From: DATARH01 sp036268075
Lineage (GTDB): Bacteria; Pseudomonadota; Alphaproteobacteria; ATCC43930; CGMCC-115725
Direction: 5' to 3'
Length of the DNA stretch: 64,000 nt
NCBI GenBank assembly: GCA_036268075.1
Contig: DATAUV010000001.1
Location: 160,750-224,749 of the forward strand
Shown piece after piece: positions 1-8,079 of the stretch. Under the pieces are notes generated by a model. The model saw only the letters and a program-made list of their open reading frames with translations. It was not told where the DNA came from and ran no database searches. Each line of letters begins with the position of its first letter. The first letter of the stretch is position 1. Made by a program: the position numbers and the translations under genes.

Positions 1-1
1 G

Positions 2-1120
2 CCGTTCGACCCGTATTCGATCGAGGAGATGACCGCCGCGCAGGAGCGGTTCTACCGCGCGTCGCAGTGGCGGATGATGTGGTGGCGGTTCCGCCGGCAC
101 CGGGTGGCGCTGGCGTCGGGCGTGATCCTGTTGGCGCTCTACGTCGCGATCCTTTTTTGCGAGATGCTGGCCCCGTATGCGCTCGACACCCGCAACACCG
201 ACTACATCTACGCCCCGCCGCAAGCGGTTCACTTCATCTATCACGGGCATCTCGCGGCGCCGTATGTGCTCGGCACTGATTACAAGCTCGACATGGAAAA
301 CCTGCGTCGCGTCTATAGCCCCAATTTCGACAAGCCGGAGACGCTGCGCTTCTTCTGCCACGGCGACAAATACCTGTTCTGGGGGTTTTTACGCGGCAAT
401 TTCCACGTCATCTGCCCGGCCGTAGGCGGGCAGCTATTCCTGCTCGGCACCGACCGGCTCGGCCGCGACATGCTTTCGCGGATCATCTACGGCGGGCGGA
501 TTTCACTGACGGTCGGCCTGATCGGGGTCGCGGTCAGCTTTACGCTCGGCATCATCATCGGCGGGATCGCCGGGTATTACGGCGGCTGGACCGACATCTT
601 GATCCAGCGCGGGATCGAGGTGATCCAGTCGTTCCCGCATCTGCCCTTGTGGATGGCGCTGTCGGCGATCCTGCCGGTGACGTGGAGCCCGATCCTCGTC
701 TATTTCGGCATCACGATCATTCTCGGGATGATCGAGTGGACGCACCTCGCCCGCGCGGTGCGGTCAAAGCTCCTCAGCCTGCGCGAGGAGGATTTCTGCA
801 CCGCGGCCGTGCTGATGGGCGCGACCCCGGCCCGCATCATCGGCCGGCACCTGTTGCCGAGCTTTATGAGCCACCTGATCGCCTCGGCGACGCTGGTCAT
901 CCCGAGCATGATCCTCGCCGAGACCGCGCTGTCGTTTCTGGGCCTCGGGCTGCGCCCCCCGATCACAAGCTGGGGGGTGCTGCTCAACGAGGCCCAGAAC
1001 ATCAGCGTCGTCGCGCTCTACCCGTGGCTGATGCTGCCGGTGGTGCCCGTGATCGTGACCGTACTCGCCTTCAACTTCTTCGGCGACGGGCTAAGAGACG
1101 CGGCGGACCCGTATCACTGA
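2..1120 (+). CDS. Peptide/nickel-type ABC transporter permease (DppC/OppC family), 5' end outside window
   Basis: Inner-membrane permease of a binding-protein-dependent oligopeptide-class importer. The frame is open to the window edge and reads protein-like residues before the first ATG at 29 (…DPYSIEEM), so the true start is probably upstream. There is an N-terminal transmembrane segment, a long periplasmic insert and then five hydrophobic segments. The EAA loop is clear in EEDFCTAAVLMGATPARII, followed by a HLLPSF motif that docks on the ATPase. The stretch LGTDRLGRDMLSRIIYGGR is typical of the DppC branch. The partner permease and binding protein should lie upstream. The substrate cannot be read from the sequence. 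Confidence 0.9.
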   Translation, partial: PFDPYSIEEMTAAQERFYRASQWRMMWWRFRRHRVALASGVILLALYVAILFCEMLAPYALDTRNTDYIYAPPQAVHFIYHGHLAAPYVLGTDYKLDMENLRRVYSPNFDKPETLRFFCHGDKYLFWGFLRGNFHVICPAVGGQLFLLGTDRLGRDMLSRIIYGGRISLTVGLIGVAVSFTLGIIIGGIAGYYGGWTDILIQRGIEVIQSFPHLPLWMALSAILPVTWSPILVYFGITIILGMIEWTHLARAVRSKLLSLREEDFCTAAVLMGATPARIIGRHLLPSFMSHLIASATLVIPSMILAETALSFLGLGLRPPITSWGVLLNEAQNISVVALYPWLMLPVVPVIVTVLAFNFFGDGLRDAADPYH

Positions 1121-1141
1121 CCTGGCTCACTCACGTGGGGG

Positions 1142-1408
1142 TCAGCGATGGTTGGGCACGCAATGGGCGCGGATCCAGGCGCCGGCCCGGTTGCGGTGCC
1201 CTCGCACCCAATGCGTCCCCGGCTCGCAGCGGCGCGCCATCGGACGCGGCGGCGGCGGCGGCGGCATATAGGCAGGCGCCGGCTGAGGGGGCATCTGCGC
1301 GGGCATCGGCGCCGGCGGAGGCGGCGGCCCCGGGGGCGGAGGCGGCGGCACGCAGGACGCGAGCCCTACGACCAACATCAGCGCGACGACACGAACGGAA
1401 GCCTTCAC
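1142..1408 (-). CDS. Small proline-rich lipoprotein
   Basis: An 88-residue predicted lipoprotein read from a GTG start at 1408, with a G-rich Shine-Dalgarno (AGGGGG) just upstream. The N-terminus KASVRVVALMLVVGLASC is a lipoprotein signal with lipobox LASC, lipid-modified on Cys19. It is followed by about 35 residues made almost only of proline with Ala, Gly and Met, then a basic tail containing CEPGTHWVRGHRNRAGAW. Tails of this WVxGHRNRxGxWV type are common in small alphaproteobacterial YXWGXW-like envelope proteins. The proline-rich linker could span the periplasm. No function is known. The longer in-frame extension upstream has no protein character. Confidence 0.6.
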   Translation of the reverse strand: MKASVRVVALMLVVGLASCVPPPPPPGPPPPPAPMPAQMPPQPAPAYMPPPPPPRPMARRCEPGTHWVRGHRNRAGAWIRAHCVPNHR

Positions 1409-1517
1409 CGGAACCCCCTTGCTGGAACCGACCGGGGCCGTTGCCGCGCAACAGCCGATGATCGCAATGGGCAAACGCCGGTCGAGGGCATTCGCTCCCG
1501 CACTTGCGGCCCGAGAG

Positions 1518-2012
1518 CTACGATGGTTTCGGTCCCCGCTGTCGAGCCAGCAGCGCATCAAACAACCCTTGCCGGTAATAGAAGCTTGTCGTCTTGAGCC
1601 GCCCGAGCGCCTGCTCAAGATCAATCGTGCCACGGCGGGCGGCAAGGTCGAGCACCCCGAGCGTCCCGGTCGCGACCAAGCCATGACGGCGGGCCACGGT
1701 CACCCCAGCCCGATCGTCCATCAGCACAAGATCGGCGCCTATCGCGAGAGAAAGCGCGATAACCGCGCGTTCGCCAGCATCGATCCGAGGTCGCGTCGCC
1801 GCGATGTTCTCAGGATCGGGGGCGTCCCGCACGTCGAGCCAAGACGGGCACTCAGCGACCCACGCGCGCACCGGCGCAGGCGCCTCAGAACTGGACAGCT
1901 CCTCGATCACGATCCGAGGTACCGAGAGGCGTTCAAAGAGACCCGGCAGCAAGACAATGTCACCGGTCAGGATCAGATAGTGCAGCGGCCCCGCGTCCGA
2001 GACGACAAGCAC
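1518..2012 (-). CDS. DUF3368 family PIN-domain toxin
   Basis: Predicted VapC-like ribonuclease toxin. The N-terminus LVVSDAGPLHYLILTG carries the first PIN acidic residue, PRIVIEEL follows as the usual second strand/helix, and LVLMDDRAGVTVARRHGL supplies the C-terminal acidic pair. This order is typical of the DUF3368 branch, whose members sit beside UPF0175 antitoxins. It begins six bases after the antitoxin stop, so the pair is co-transcribed. A GTG at 2012 gives the usual family N-terminus; a TTG three bases earlier is the alternative. At 164 residues it is full length. RNase activity is inferred from the fold. Confidence 0.85.
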   Translation of the reverse strand: MLVVSDAGPLHYLILTGDIVLLPGLFERLSVPRIVIEELSSSEAPAPVRAWVAECPSWLDVRDAPDPENIAATRPRIDAGERAVIALSLAIGADLVLMDDRAGVTVARRHGLVATGTLGVLDLAARRGTIDLEQALGRLKTTSFYYRQGLFDALLARQRGPKPS

Positions 2013-2021
2013 CAAGCGGCC

Positions 2022-2282
2022 TTAAAGGCCGAGCCGCTGCAAATCGCAACGATCCTGTTCTAGGTCTTCCGGTGTATAAGTTCCAAACACGCCGTGAGCC
2101 GTTAAAAACTCATCGACCTTCGCGCGCGTCTCGAACCCCAGCACTCGCCGCAATTCGACTCGCGTGAGGCGAGCCTGCCTAAATTCCTCAAGCGCCAGCG
2201 CCTCGATCAGGCGTCGTTCCACTTTGCCGGCATCGCCAAGGCACCGAGCCAACTCGTCGGGAATTCGCAGCGTCACATCCAT
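2022..2282 (-). CDS. UPF0175 family antitoxin
   Basis: An 86-residue UPF0175 protein, the usual partner of DUF3368/PIN toxins. MDVTLRIPDELARCLGD is followed by VERRLIEALALEEFRQARLTRVELRRVLGFETRAKVDEFLTAHGVF, which is the helix-turn-helix-like core of the family (a short helix, RLTR..LRRVLG, then the VDEFLTAHG end). The start at 2282 was chosen because family similarity begins there; upstream in-frame codons look non-coding. It is the promoter-proximal gene of the pair and probably represses its own promoter, as is usual in such modules. Confidence 0.85.
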   Translation of the reverse strand: MDVTLRIPDELARCLGDAGKVERRLIEALALEEFRQARLTRVELRRVLGFETRAKVDEFLTAHGVFGTYTPEDLEQDRCDLQRLGL

Positions 2283-2325
2283 TTCAAGATTATAGATGGT
2301 CGCCCGCCCGGCCGAAAGATACCCC

Positions 2326-3159
2326 TTAGGGCCGCAGCACCAGCCCCTCCTTGGCAACCACCGTGCCGGGGCGGCGTTTTTCGGCGGCGGCGGCGATGCG
2401 GTCCATGAAATTGTCGTCGTGGTCGGGGTCGTGATGATAGATCACCAGGCGGCCGACATTGGCGGCCTCGGCGAGGCGGACGCCCTCCTGCCAGGTCGAA
2501 TGGCCCCAGTCGCGGTGGGCCGGGTATTCGCGGTCGGTGTAGGTGCAGTCGTAGATCATCAAATCGGCATGATCGACGAGATGCAGCACGTTCTCGTCGC
2601 GCTTGCCGGGCTTGTGCTCGGTATCGGTGATATAGGCGACGACCTTGCCGGCGTATTCGACACGATAGCCCGTGGCGCGGTTGGGGTGGTTGAGCAGGCC
2701 GGTGCGCACCTCTATGCCGGGATGCGGCACCAGCGACTCGCCGGCGACGAAGTCGAGAAAGCTCAGCCGCGCCGTAAAGATCGCCAGCGGGATCGGAAAC
2801 AGCGGCGGCGACATCATCGTGTCGAGCACCTCCTCGATCCCGCGCTCGGGCTTCAGGTGCCCCGCCCAGATGCGGATCTGGCTGTTGCGGTCGTAGCACG
2901 GAGCGAAGAACGGCAGGCCGATGACGTGGTCGAGATGGGTGTGGCTGTAGAACAGGTCGACGCTGGTCGCACCCGACCGGGCAACCAGCGCCTCGCCGAG
3001 CCCGCGCAACCCGGAGCCGCCGTCGAAGACCAGTTCATGGTCGCCGCAGCGCATCTCGACGCAGGAGGTGTTGCCGCCATAGCGGGCGGTGCCCGTACCC
3101 GGGCAGGCGATGCTCCCGCGGACGCCCCAGAACCGAACGGCAAAATTGGGATTGGCCAA
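2326..3159 (-). CDS. MBL-fold metallo-hydrolase
   Basis: A cytosolic 277-residue metallo-beta-lactamase-fold enzyme. The N-terminus VRFWGVRGSIACPG is typical of the branch close to class II phosphodiesterases and PqqB-like proteins. HTHLDH at about residues 73-78 is the zinc-binding HxHxDH motif. Later ligands are supplied by the Asp in ITDTEH, DCTYTDREY, HRDWGHST and IYHHDPDHDD. No signal peptide is present. The substrate is unknown; phosphodiester hydrolysis is the usual guess for this subgroup. It lies downstream of the divergent small gene at 3336 and reads toward the toxin-antitoxin pair. Confidence 0.82.
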   Translation of the reverse strand: MANPNFAVRFWGVRGSIACPGTGTARYGGNTSCVEMRCGDHELVFDGGSGLRGLGEALVARSGATSVDLFYSHTHLDHVIGLPFFAPCYDRNSQIRIWAGHLKPERGIEEVLDTMMSPPLFPIPLAIFTARLSFLDFVAGESLVPHPGIEVRTGLLNHPNRATGYRVEYAGKVVAYITDTEHKPGKRDENVLHLVDHADLMIYDCTYTDREYPAHRDWGHSTWQEGVRLAEAANVGRLVIYHHDPDHDDNFMDRIAAAAEKRRPGTVVAKEGLVLRP

Positions 3160-3335
3160 AACCGTCCTTACCCCCGGCCATGCCAGCCAACTATAGCGTC
3201 GATCGGGACGAGAGCGCCATATCGGCCACGGCGGCCGGGATAGATAGCAGGCTTTTGCGCAACTTTTGCTCTAACGCGTTGTTAACCATTCCGGCGCTAT
3301 TTCCTCGTCAGCGCATAGCCGACGGAGGTCCCCCG

Positions 3336-3536
3336 ATGTCCGAATCCGAATACGACGCCCAGATCGCCGAATTTCTCCGCAAGCGGGGGGTGACCCGTTG
3401 CCCGACCGCCTGCGTGGTGCCGACCCACGGCGCCGTCGCCGAATCGGACCGCGCCGCCCTGCGCGACTACAACCAGGCGCGCGAGGACGCCCGCATCGAA
3501 AAGCTCAAGAGCTTTCAGCAATCCGTCGCCGCCTAG
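3336..3536 (+). CDS. Small conserved hypothetical protein, 66 aa
   Basis: A short soluble protein starting at an ATG preceded by GGAGG seven bases upstream (3324-3328). It is charged and probably helical, with a central RCPTACVVPTHG segment containing two cysteines and an acidic/basic C-terminal helix (DYNQAREDARIEKLKSFQQS). No known domain was recognised. Similar small proteins with an R-G-V-T-R-C-P-T-A core occur as stand-alone genes in alphaproteobacteria, but no role is assigned. It is divergent from the metallo-hydrolase gene and convergent with the crotonase gene, so it forms its own transcription unit. Confidence 0.7.
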   Translation: MSESEYDAQIAEFLRKRGVTRCPTACVVPTHGAVAESDRAALRDYNQAREDARIEKLKSFQQSVAA

Positions 3537-3544
3537 CCGGCGGC

Positions 3545-4282
3545 CTAACGCCCGCGATACCGCGGCTTTCGGCGCTCCCGAAAGGCGCGCACCCCCTCTG
3601 CCGCGTCGTCGCTGTTCCTGACCGTGGCGAGTTCGGCGCCCGCCTTGGCCGCGATCTCGGCGGGCCCCTTCGCCAAGATATGATCGTTGACGAACCGCTT
3701 CATCGCCGCGAGCGCGAGCGGCGCCAGATCGACGATCTTTTCCGCCATCTCCACCGCCGCGTCGATTTCCGACCCCGCCGGCACCACCCGGTTCGCAAGC
3801 CCCGCCTCGTAAGCGCGCTGCGCCGAGATCGGTTCGCCGAGCAGCATCAGCTCCATCGCGATCTTGTGAGGAATGCGCCCCGCGAGCGCCGCGATCATGC
3901 CCCCGGTGATGCCGATCTTGCCCTCCGGATAGGAGAATCGCGCCGAATCGGCCGCGACCAACAGGTCGCACATCATCGCCATCACCAGCCCGCCGCCGAT
4001 GCACCAACCGCCGACCGCGGCGATCACCGGCTTTTCCGTGACGATCCCGACGGTCGGCACGCAGCGCCACAGCTCGGGCAGGTCGGTCACATCGGCGCCG
4101 GCCGAGAACGCGCGCCCACCCGCGCCGGCGAGAATGGCGACGCGCTGGTCGGAGCGGTCGAACGCGGCGAAAGCCTGCTGCAATTCGACCGCGACCGCCT
4201 TGTTGATCGCATTGAGCTTTTCGGGCCGGTTGATCGAGATGAGCGAAACCGGCCCGCGCTGTTCGACGGTGATGACGGCCAT
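3545..4282 (-). CDS. Crotonase (enoyl-CoA hydratase/isomerase) family protein
   Basis: A 245-residue acyl-CoA-handling enzyme of the crotonase fold. RPEKLNAIN binds the CoA region, and AGAGGRAFSAGADV and GGWCIGGGLVMAMMCD form the oxyanion hole. In true hydratases a Glu follows the GGG segment; here that place is Val in GGGLVM. The second catalytic Glu appears kept in YPEGKIG. The protein is therefore more likely an isomerase, hydrolase or other crotonase activity than a classical hydratase. The ATG at 4282 has GGAGG upstream; longer frames upstream are non-coding. It lies 26 bases after the nuclease-like gene and is probably co-transcribed with it. Confidence 0.85.
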   Translation of the reverse strand: MAVITVEQRGPVSLISINRPEKLNAINKAVAVELQQAFAAFDRSDQRVAILAGAGGRAFSAGADVTDLPELWRCVPTVGIVTEKPVIAAVGGWCIGGGLVMAMMCDLLVAADSARFSYPEGKIGITGGMIAALAGRIPHKIAMELMLLGEPISAQRAYEAGLANRVVPAGSEIDAAVEMAEKIVDLAPLALAAMKRFVNDHILAKGPAEIAAKAGAELATVRNSDDAAEGVRAFRERRKPRYRGR

Positions 4283-4308
4283 GCCTGAGCCTCCTCTGCC
4301 AATCCTCG

Positions 4309-5286
4309 CTAAGCGTCGCCGTAGCCGAGGCGGGCGCGGTGCTGGGTCCAGAAGCCGAGCAGGATGCGGGCGCGGGCGAGCGCGACCGCCACGGTATCGC
4401 GCTGGCCGGAGAAGGGCCGGGTCTGGTCGATCGCGGGGACGCCGAACCGGATCGCGGTCGAGCCGCCGGCCCGCTCGATGCTGGCGCCGGGCGGCAGCGC
4501 GGCCTCGAGGAACAGACGGACCTCGGCCGGCTTGGCGCCGGTGATCTCGATCTCGACCACCCCTTGCGACGGGCGGTGGCACAGGCGCACATCGGTGGGG
4601 TAGCGTTGGATGTAGCCGTCGGCAAACTGGACCCAATTCTCCAGGGCTTCGGCGCGGCCGAGTGAGGCCGCGTGCAGGCGCAGATCGGGGTATTCGTCGG
4701 CGCAATGCTTCGCATAGGCGGCAAAGAACGCGACCACCTTGGGGTCCTGCGGCGTGTTGCGGCGGTCACGGTATTTTTCGATCGCCGCTTCGAGCGTCGC
4801 GACGAGGATGCCCGGTGGCGGGGACGGCAGGTGCGCGATAAGGCCGAGAAGCTCCTCGATCGCGATGACGCCGTCCCAATCGATCGTCCGCCTCGACGCG
4901 AGATAGTCGCCCGGCGCGATCAGGCAGATCGCGAACCGGTCCCACGAGCCGTCGCCGCGTCCGACCGCGCCGCGGCCGCGATAGCGGAAGGCCTGGCGAG
5001 GCTCGAGCGGTGCGATGATCCGGACGTCGACAAAAATCGCGAGCTCGGTCGGACCGCGCGGGCGCAGCAGCGCCACCAGCCCGCCCTCGCCGGCATCGTC
5101 AAGCGGGCGCCAAGCCCCGGCGAACTCGTGATCCTGCGCGTCGCCGGTCGACCGCTGCACCAGAAGATTACGAAAATCGGGCGATTTATGGATCAAATCG
5201 AGCAAGAGCACCTCCAGGTCGCGCTCCGTCACGTCTCCCAGGGGCGGCAGTCTTTCCAGTCGGCTGCGGATCGAACCCTCCGGCAT
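4309..5286 (-). CDS. PD-(D/E)XK nuclease-superfamily-like protein with degenerate active site
   Basis: A 325-residue protein resembling the alphaproteobacterial family of stand-alone PD-(D/E)XK nuclease homologues: helix with TERDLEVLLLDLIHKSPDF, a central beta core, PRQAFRYRGRG, WDRFAICLIAPGDYL, then FFAAYAKHCADEYPDLRLHAASLG and a C-terminal beta domain. In family members I recall, the core reads roughly GE(S/T)DL…IE(N/D)KI. Here the matching places read GEGGL and VDVRI, so the metal-binding Asp and the Lys of E-x-K are lost. The start at 5286 follows a GAGG/AGGAAG sequence. Function unknown; the family assignment is from remembered pattern. Confidence 0.6.
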   Translation of the reverse strand: MPEGSIRSRLERLPPLGDVTERDLEVLLLDLIHKSPDFRNLLVQRSTGDAQDHEFAGAWRPLDDAGEGGLVALLRPRGPTELAIFVDVRIIAPLEPRQAFRYRGRGAVGRGDGSWDRFAICLIAPGDYLASRRTIDWDGVIAIEELLGLIAHLPSPPPGILVATLEAAIEKYRDRRNTPQDPKVVAFFAAYAKHCADEYPDLRLHAASLGRAEALENWVQFADGYIQRYPTDVRLCHRPSQGVVEIEITGAKPAEVRLFLEAALPPGASIERAGGSTAIRFGVPAIDQTRPFSGQRDTVAVALARARILLGFWTQHRARLGYGDA

Positions 5287-5415
5287 CTTCCTCGACCTCA
5301 AAGCGGCCGCTGCCGGCAACAGCGGATGGCCGCCAACTACGGGAATAAATGACAAGGCGCGTGGCATACCGCCATGCGCTCGGGATATAGTCAGGGCGAT
5401 CTAGCGAGGGCAGTA

Positions 5416-6465
5416 ATGAACCTGTTCAAAACCCAAGGTGTCAAGGATGTGACAGCGGCGGCGGCGCAAATCCCCGTGATAGATTTCGCGCCGTATTTCG
5501 CTGGAGCGACCGGGGCGCTCGAACGGGTCGCGAAAGAGGTCGGCCATGCCTGCGAGCATGTCGGGTTCTTCTATGCCGCGGGGCACGGAATCGACGAGGC
5601 GCTGGTCGAACGCGCCTTCGCCGCCTCGCGCCGGTTCCATGCGCTGCCGATGGAAGAGAAGCTCGCGCTGCGGCTCAACGAGAACAATATCGGCTACCTG
5701 CCGATGAACGCCTCGGTGCAGGGCGCCTCGACGGTGCACAAGGCGACGCGGCCGAACCAGAACGAGAGCTTTTTCGTCAGCCACGACCGCGGCGCCGATC
5801 ACCCCGATGTCATCGCCGGCATCCCCTTGCGCGGCCGCAATCAATGGCCCGACGGCGCGGCCGGGATGCGCACGGACATGATGGCGTATTTCACCGCGCT
5901 CGGCGCGATGTGCGACCGGATCATTCCGGCCTTCGCCGTGGCGCTCGGGATGAAGGAGGATTTCTTCGCCCCCGCCTTCGCCAATGAGGGACATGCCAAC
6001 CTGCGCTGTCTGCACTACCCGCCGCAGGATGCCGACGAGGACAATTTGTTCGGCCAGGCTCCGCATACCGACAACAGCTTTATGACCGCGCTCGCCCGCA
6101 CCGACGTGCCCGGCCTCGCGGTGCGGCTCCCTTCCGGCGAGTGGTTCGCGCCGCCGATCATCCCCGGCACGTTCCTGATCAATCTCGGCAACATCATGCG
6201 GCGCTGGTCGAACAACCGGTTTCTGTCGACCCCGCACGGCGTGCTCAACGAAAGCGGCGTCGACCGGTACTCGCTCGCCTATTTCCACAGCCCGAACCCG
6301 GCTGCCGTGATCGAGTGCCTGCCGAGCTGCGTGTCGGCGGACAACCCGGCGCAGTACCCGAAGGCGGTCTACGGCGATCTGGTGCTGGAGTTCTACCGGG
6401 CGAACTACTTTCACCAGAAAGGCCATGAATCTGCCGCTGCAAAGCTGGCGGAGGCGGCGGAATGA
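5416..6465 (+). CDS. Isopenicillin N synthase-family Fe(II)/2-oxoglutarate oxygenase
   Basis: A 349-residue non-haem iron oxygenase. The N-terminal segment IPVIDFAPY and HVGFFYAAGHGID are hallmarks of the DIOX_N domain. Iron is bound by the His and Asp of PHTDNSFMT and the His of STPHGVLN, and 2-oxoglutarate by the Arg of VDRYSLAYF. The ATG at 5416 is preceded by GAGGG. The stop overlaps the start of the next dioxygenase (ATGA), so translation is coupled. Substrate unknown. Being co-transcribed with a TauD-type oxygenase and a metallo-hydrolase suggests stepwise oxidation of one small molecule. Confidence 0.88.
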   Translation: MNLFKTQGVKDVTAAAAQIPVIDFAPYFAGATGALERVAKEVGHACEHVGFFYAAGHGIDEALVERAFAASRRFHALPMEEKLALRLNENNIGYLPMNASVQGASTVHKATRPNQNESFFVSHDRGADHPDVIAGIPLRGRNQWPDGAAGMRTDMMAYFTALGAMCDRIIPAFAVALGMKEDFFAPAFANEGHANLRCLHYPPQDADEDNLFGQAPHTDNSFMTALARTDVPGLAVRLPSGEWFAPPIIPGTFLINLGNIMRRWSNNRFLSTPHGVLNESGVDRYSLAYFHSPNPAAVIECLPSCVSADNPAQYPKAVYGDLVLEFYRANYFHQKGHESAAAKLAEAAE

Positions 6466-7307
6466 GCGCGGTCATCGACTACGCGATCGACCGGCTGTCG
6501 CCGCATACCGGCGCCGAAGTGCGCGGCATCGATCTGCGCGAACCGGTCGACGCGGCGACGCGCAAGCGGCTCAACGATGCCTTTGTCGAGCACTCGGTGC
6601 TCGTGATCCGCGACCAGAAGCTGAACCCTACTGAGCTGCTCGCCGCGGTGCGGCTGTTCGGCGAGGTCTTTCCGCAGCACAACACCAAGTTCGCGTTGCC
6701 CGAATGCCCGCCGATCCACTACATCTCGAACCAGGACAAGTACCCCGACGGCACGCGCTACATCCCGGGCGGCGGCTACCACACCGACCATTCCAATGCC
6801 GAGCGGCCGCCGAAGGCGACGGTGCTGCACGCCGTCCAGCTACCCGGCCAGGGCGGCGACACGCAGTATTTCAACCTGCAAGCCGCCTATGACGGCCTGT
6901 CGCCCAGGATGAAGGCGCGGATCGAGGGCGCGCGGGCGATCCACGTCTATCAAAGCCGCTACAGCGAGCGAAAGCTGCTGGCCCTGCCCGACACCGCGAA
7001 GGTGCCGGATTCGGTGGCCCACCCGCTCGTCCGCACCCATCCCGAAAATGGCCGCAAGGGGCTTTACCTGAACCCGATCCGCACCGAGGGCGTTGTCGGG
7101 ATGGACGATGCCGAGGGGCTGCCGCTGCTCGACGAACTGCTCGCCCATGCGGTGCAGGACCAATACCGCTACCGGCACCGCTGGCGGCCCGGCGATCTCG
7201 TGATGTGGGACAATCGCTGCCTGCTGCACAAGGCGACCGCGGATTACGACATGAGCCAGATGCGCTATCTCTACCGCGTCATGCTCCAGGGCGACGTGCC
7301 GGTATGA
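6462..7307 (+). CDS. TauD/TfdA-family dioxygenase
   Basis: A 281-residue alpha-ketoglutarate-dependent dioxygenase. The N-terminus ends in GAEVRGIDLREPVD, the usual TauD opening. The iron site is HTD in GGYHTDHSNAERPP and the distal His in DNRCLLHKATADYD. The Arg of MRYLYRV binds 2-oxoglutarate. It overlaps the upstream oxygenase and the downstream lactonase-like gene by four bases each, so all three are translationally coupled. TauD relatives act on taurine, phenoxyacetates and other small acids; the real substrate is not evident. Confidence 0.9.
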   Translation: MSAVIDYAIDRLSPHTGAEVRGIDLREPVDAATRKRLNDAFVEHSVLVIRDQKLNPTELLAAVRLFGEVFPQHNTKFALPECPPIHYISNQDKYPDGTRYIPGGGYHTDHSNAERPPKATVLHAVQLPGQGGDTQYFNLQAAYDGLSPRMKARIEGARAIHVYQSRYSERKLLALPDTAKVPDSVAHPLVRTHPENGRKGLYLNPIRTEGVVGMDDAEGLPLLDELLAHAVQDQYRYRHRWRPGDLVMWDNRCLLHKATADYDMSQMRYLYRVMLQGDVPV

Positions 7308-8068
7308 GCGTCAAGCTTTACGCCTTTACCTGCGGCACGGTGACCGGCGAGTTCGGGCATCTGATGGTCGGCGGCGAGGGCGAGATCACCGTGCCGATCC
7401 CGGTCTATCTGATCGAGCACCCGAAAGGCACCGCGATCTTTGACAGCGGGCTGCATCCGGATTGCCAGCACAGCCCCGCCGAGCGGCTGGGGCCGCGGCT
7501 GACCGGGCTGTTCAAGATCGGGTTTGAGCCGGGCGAAGAGGTCAGCGCCCGGCTGGAGGCGATCGACCGGCGGCCCGACAAGATCGACCTCGTCATCAAC
7601 TCGCATTTCCATTTCGACCATGTCGGCGGCAACGCGCTCATTCCGAACGCGACGATGCTGGTGCAGAAAAAGGAGTGGGATGCCGGGATGGACGCGGAGG
7701 CCGCGAGCCGGCACGGCTACAACCCGCGCGATTTCGACCTCGGCCACAAGCTCCAGCTCATCGAGGGCGAGCATGACGTGTTCGGTGACGGGTCGGTCGT
7801 GTGCCTCCCGACGCACGGGCATACGCGCGGGCACCAGTCGCTGAAGGTGCGGCTCGACACCGGCGACATCGTGATCGCGGCCGATGCCTGCTATTTCTGC
7901 CAGACCCTGCGCGAGCGCCGACTGCCCCGCTATGTCACCGACCGCGACGCGATGCTGGCCTCGCTCGACAAGCTCGAAGCCTTGGAGCGCGGCGGCGCAA
8001 GGCTCTTTTTCGGCCACGACCCCGAATTCTGGAAGACCGTGCCGCAAGCGCCGCACGCTATCGTTTGA
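7304..8068 (+). CDS. N-acyl homoserine lactonase-like MBL-fold hydrolase
   Basis: A 254-residue metallo-beta-lactamase-fold hydrolase of the AHL-lactonase-like group. The zinc motif is HFHFDHVGG, with further ligands in LPTHGHTRGHQS, the Asp of AADACYF and the His of FFGHDPEFW. The N-terminus runs from strand LYAFTCGTV to PVYLIEHPKGTAIFDSG, typical of the family. The start overlaps the dioxygenase stop (ATGA). In this operon a lactonase or ester hydrolase would fit cleavage of a product made by the two oxygenases; quorum quenching is an alternative without direct support. Confidence 0.88.
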   Translation: MSVKLYAFTCGTVTGEFGHLMVGGEGEITVPIPVYLIEHPKGTAIFDSGLHPDCQHSPAERLGPRLTGLFKIGFEPGEEVSARLEAIDRRPDKIDLVINSHFHFDHVGGNALIPNATMLVQKKEWDAGMDAEAASRHGYNPRDFDLGHKLQLIEGEHDVFGDGSVVCLPTHGHTRGHQSLKVRLDTGDIVIAADACYFCQTLRERRLPRYVTDRDAMLASLDKLEALERGGARLFFGHDPEFWKTVPQAPHAIV

Positions 8069-8079
8069 TCGGCGATCGC

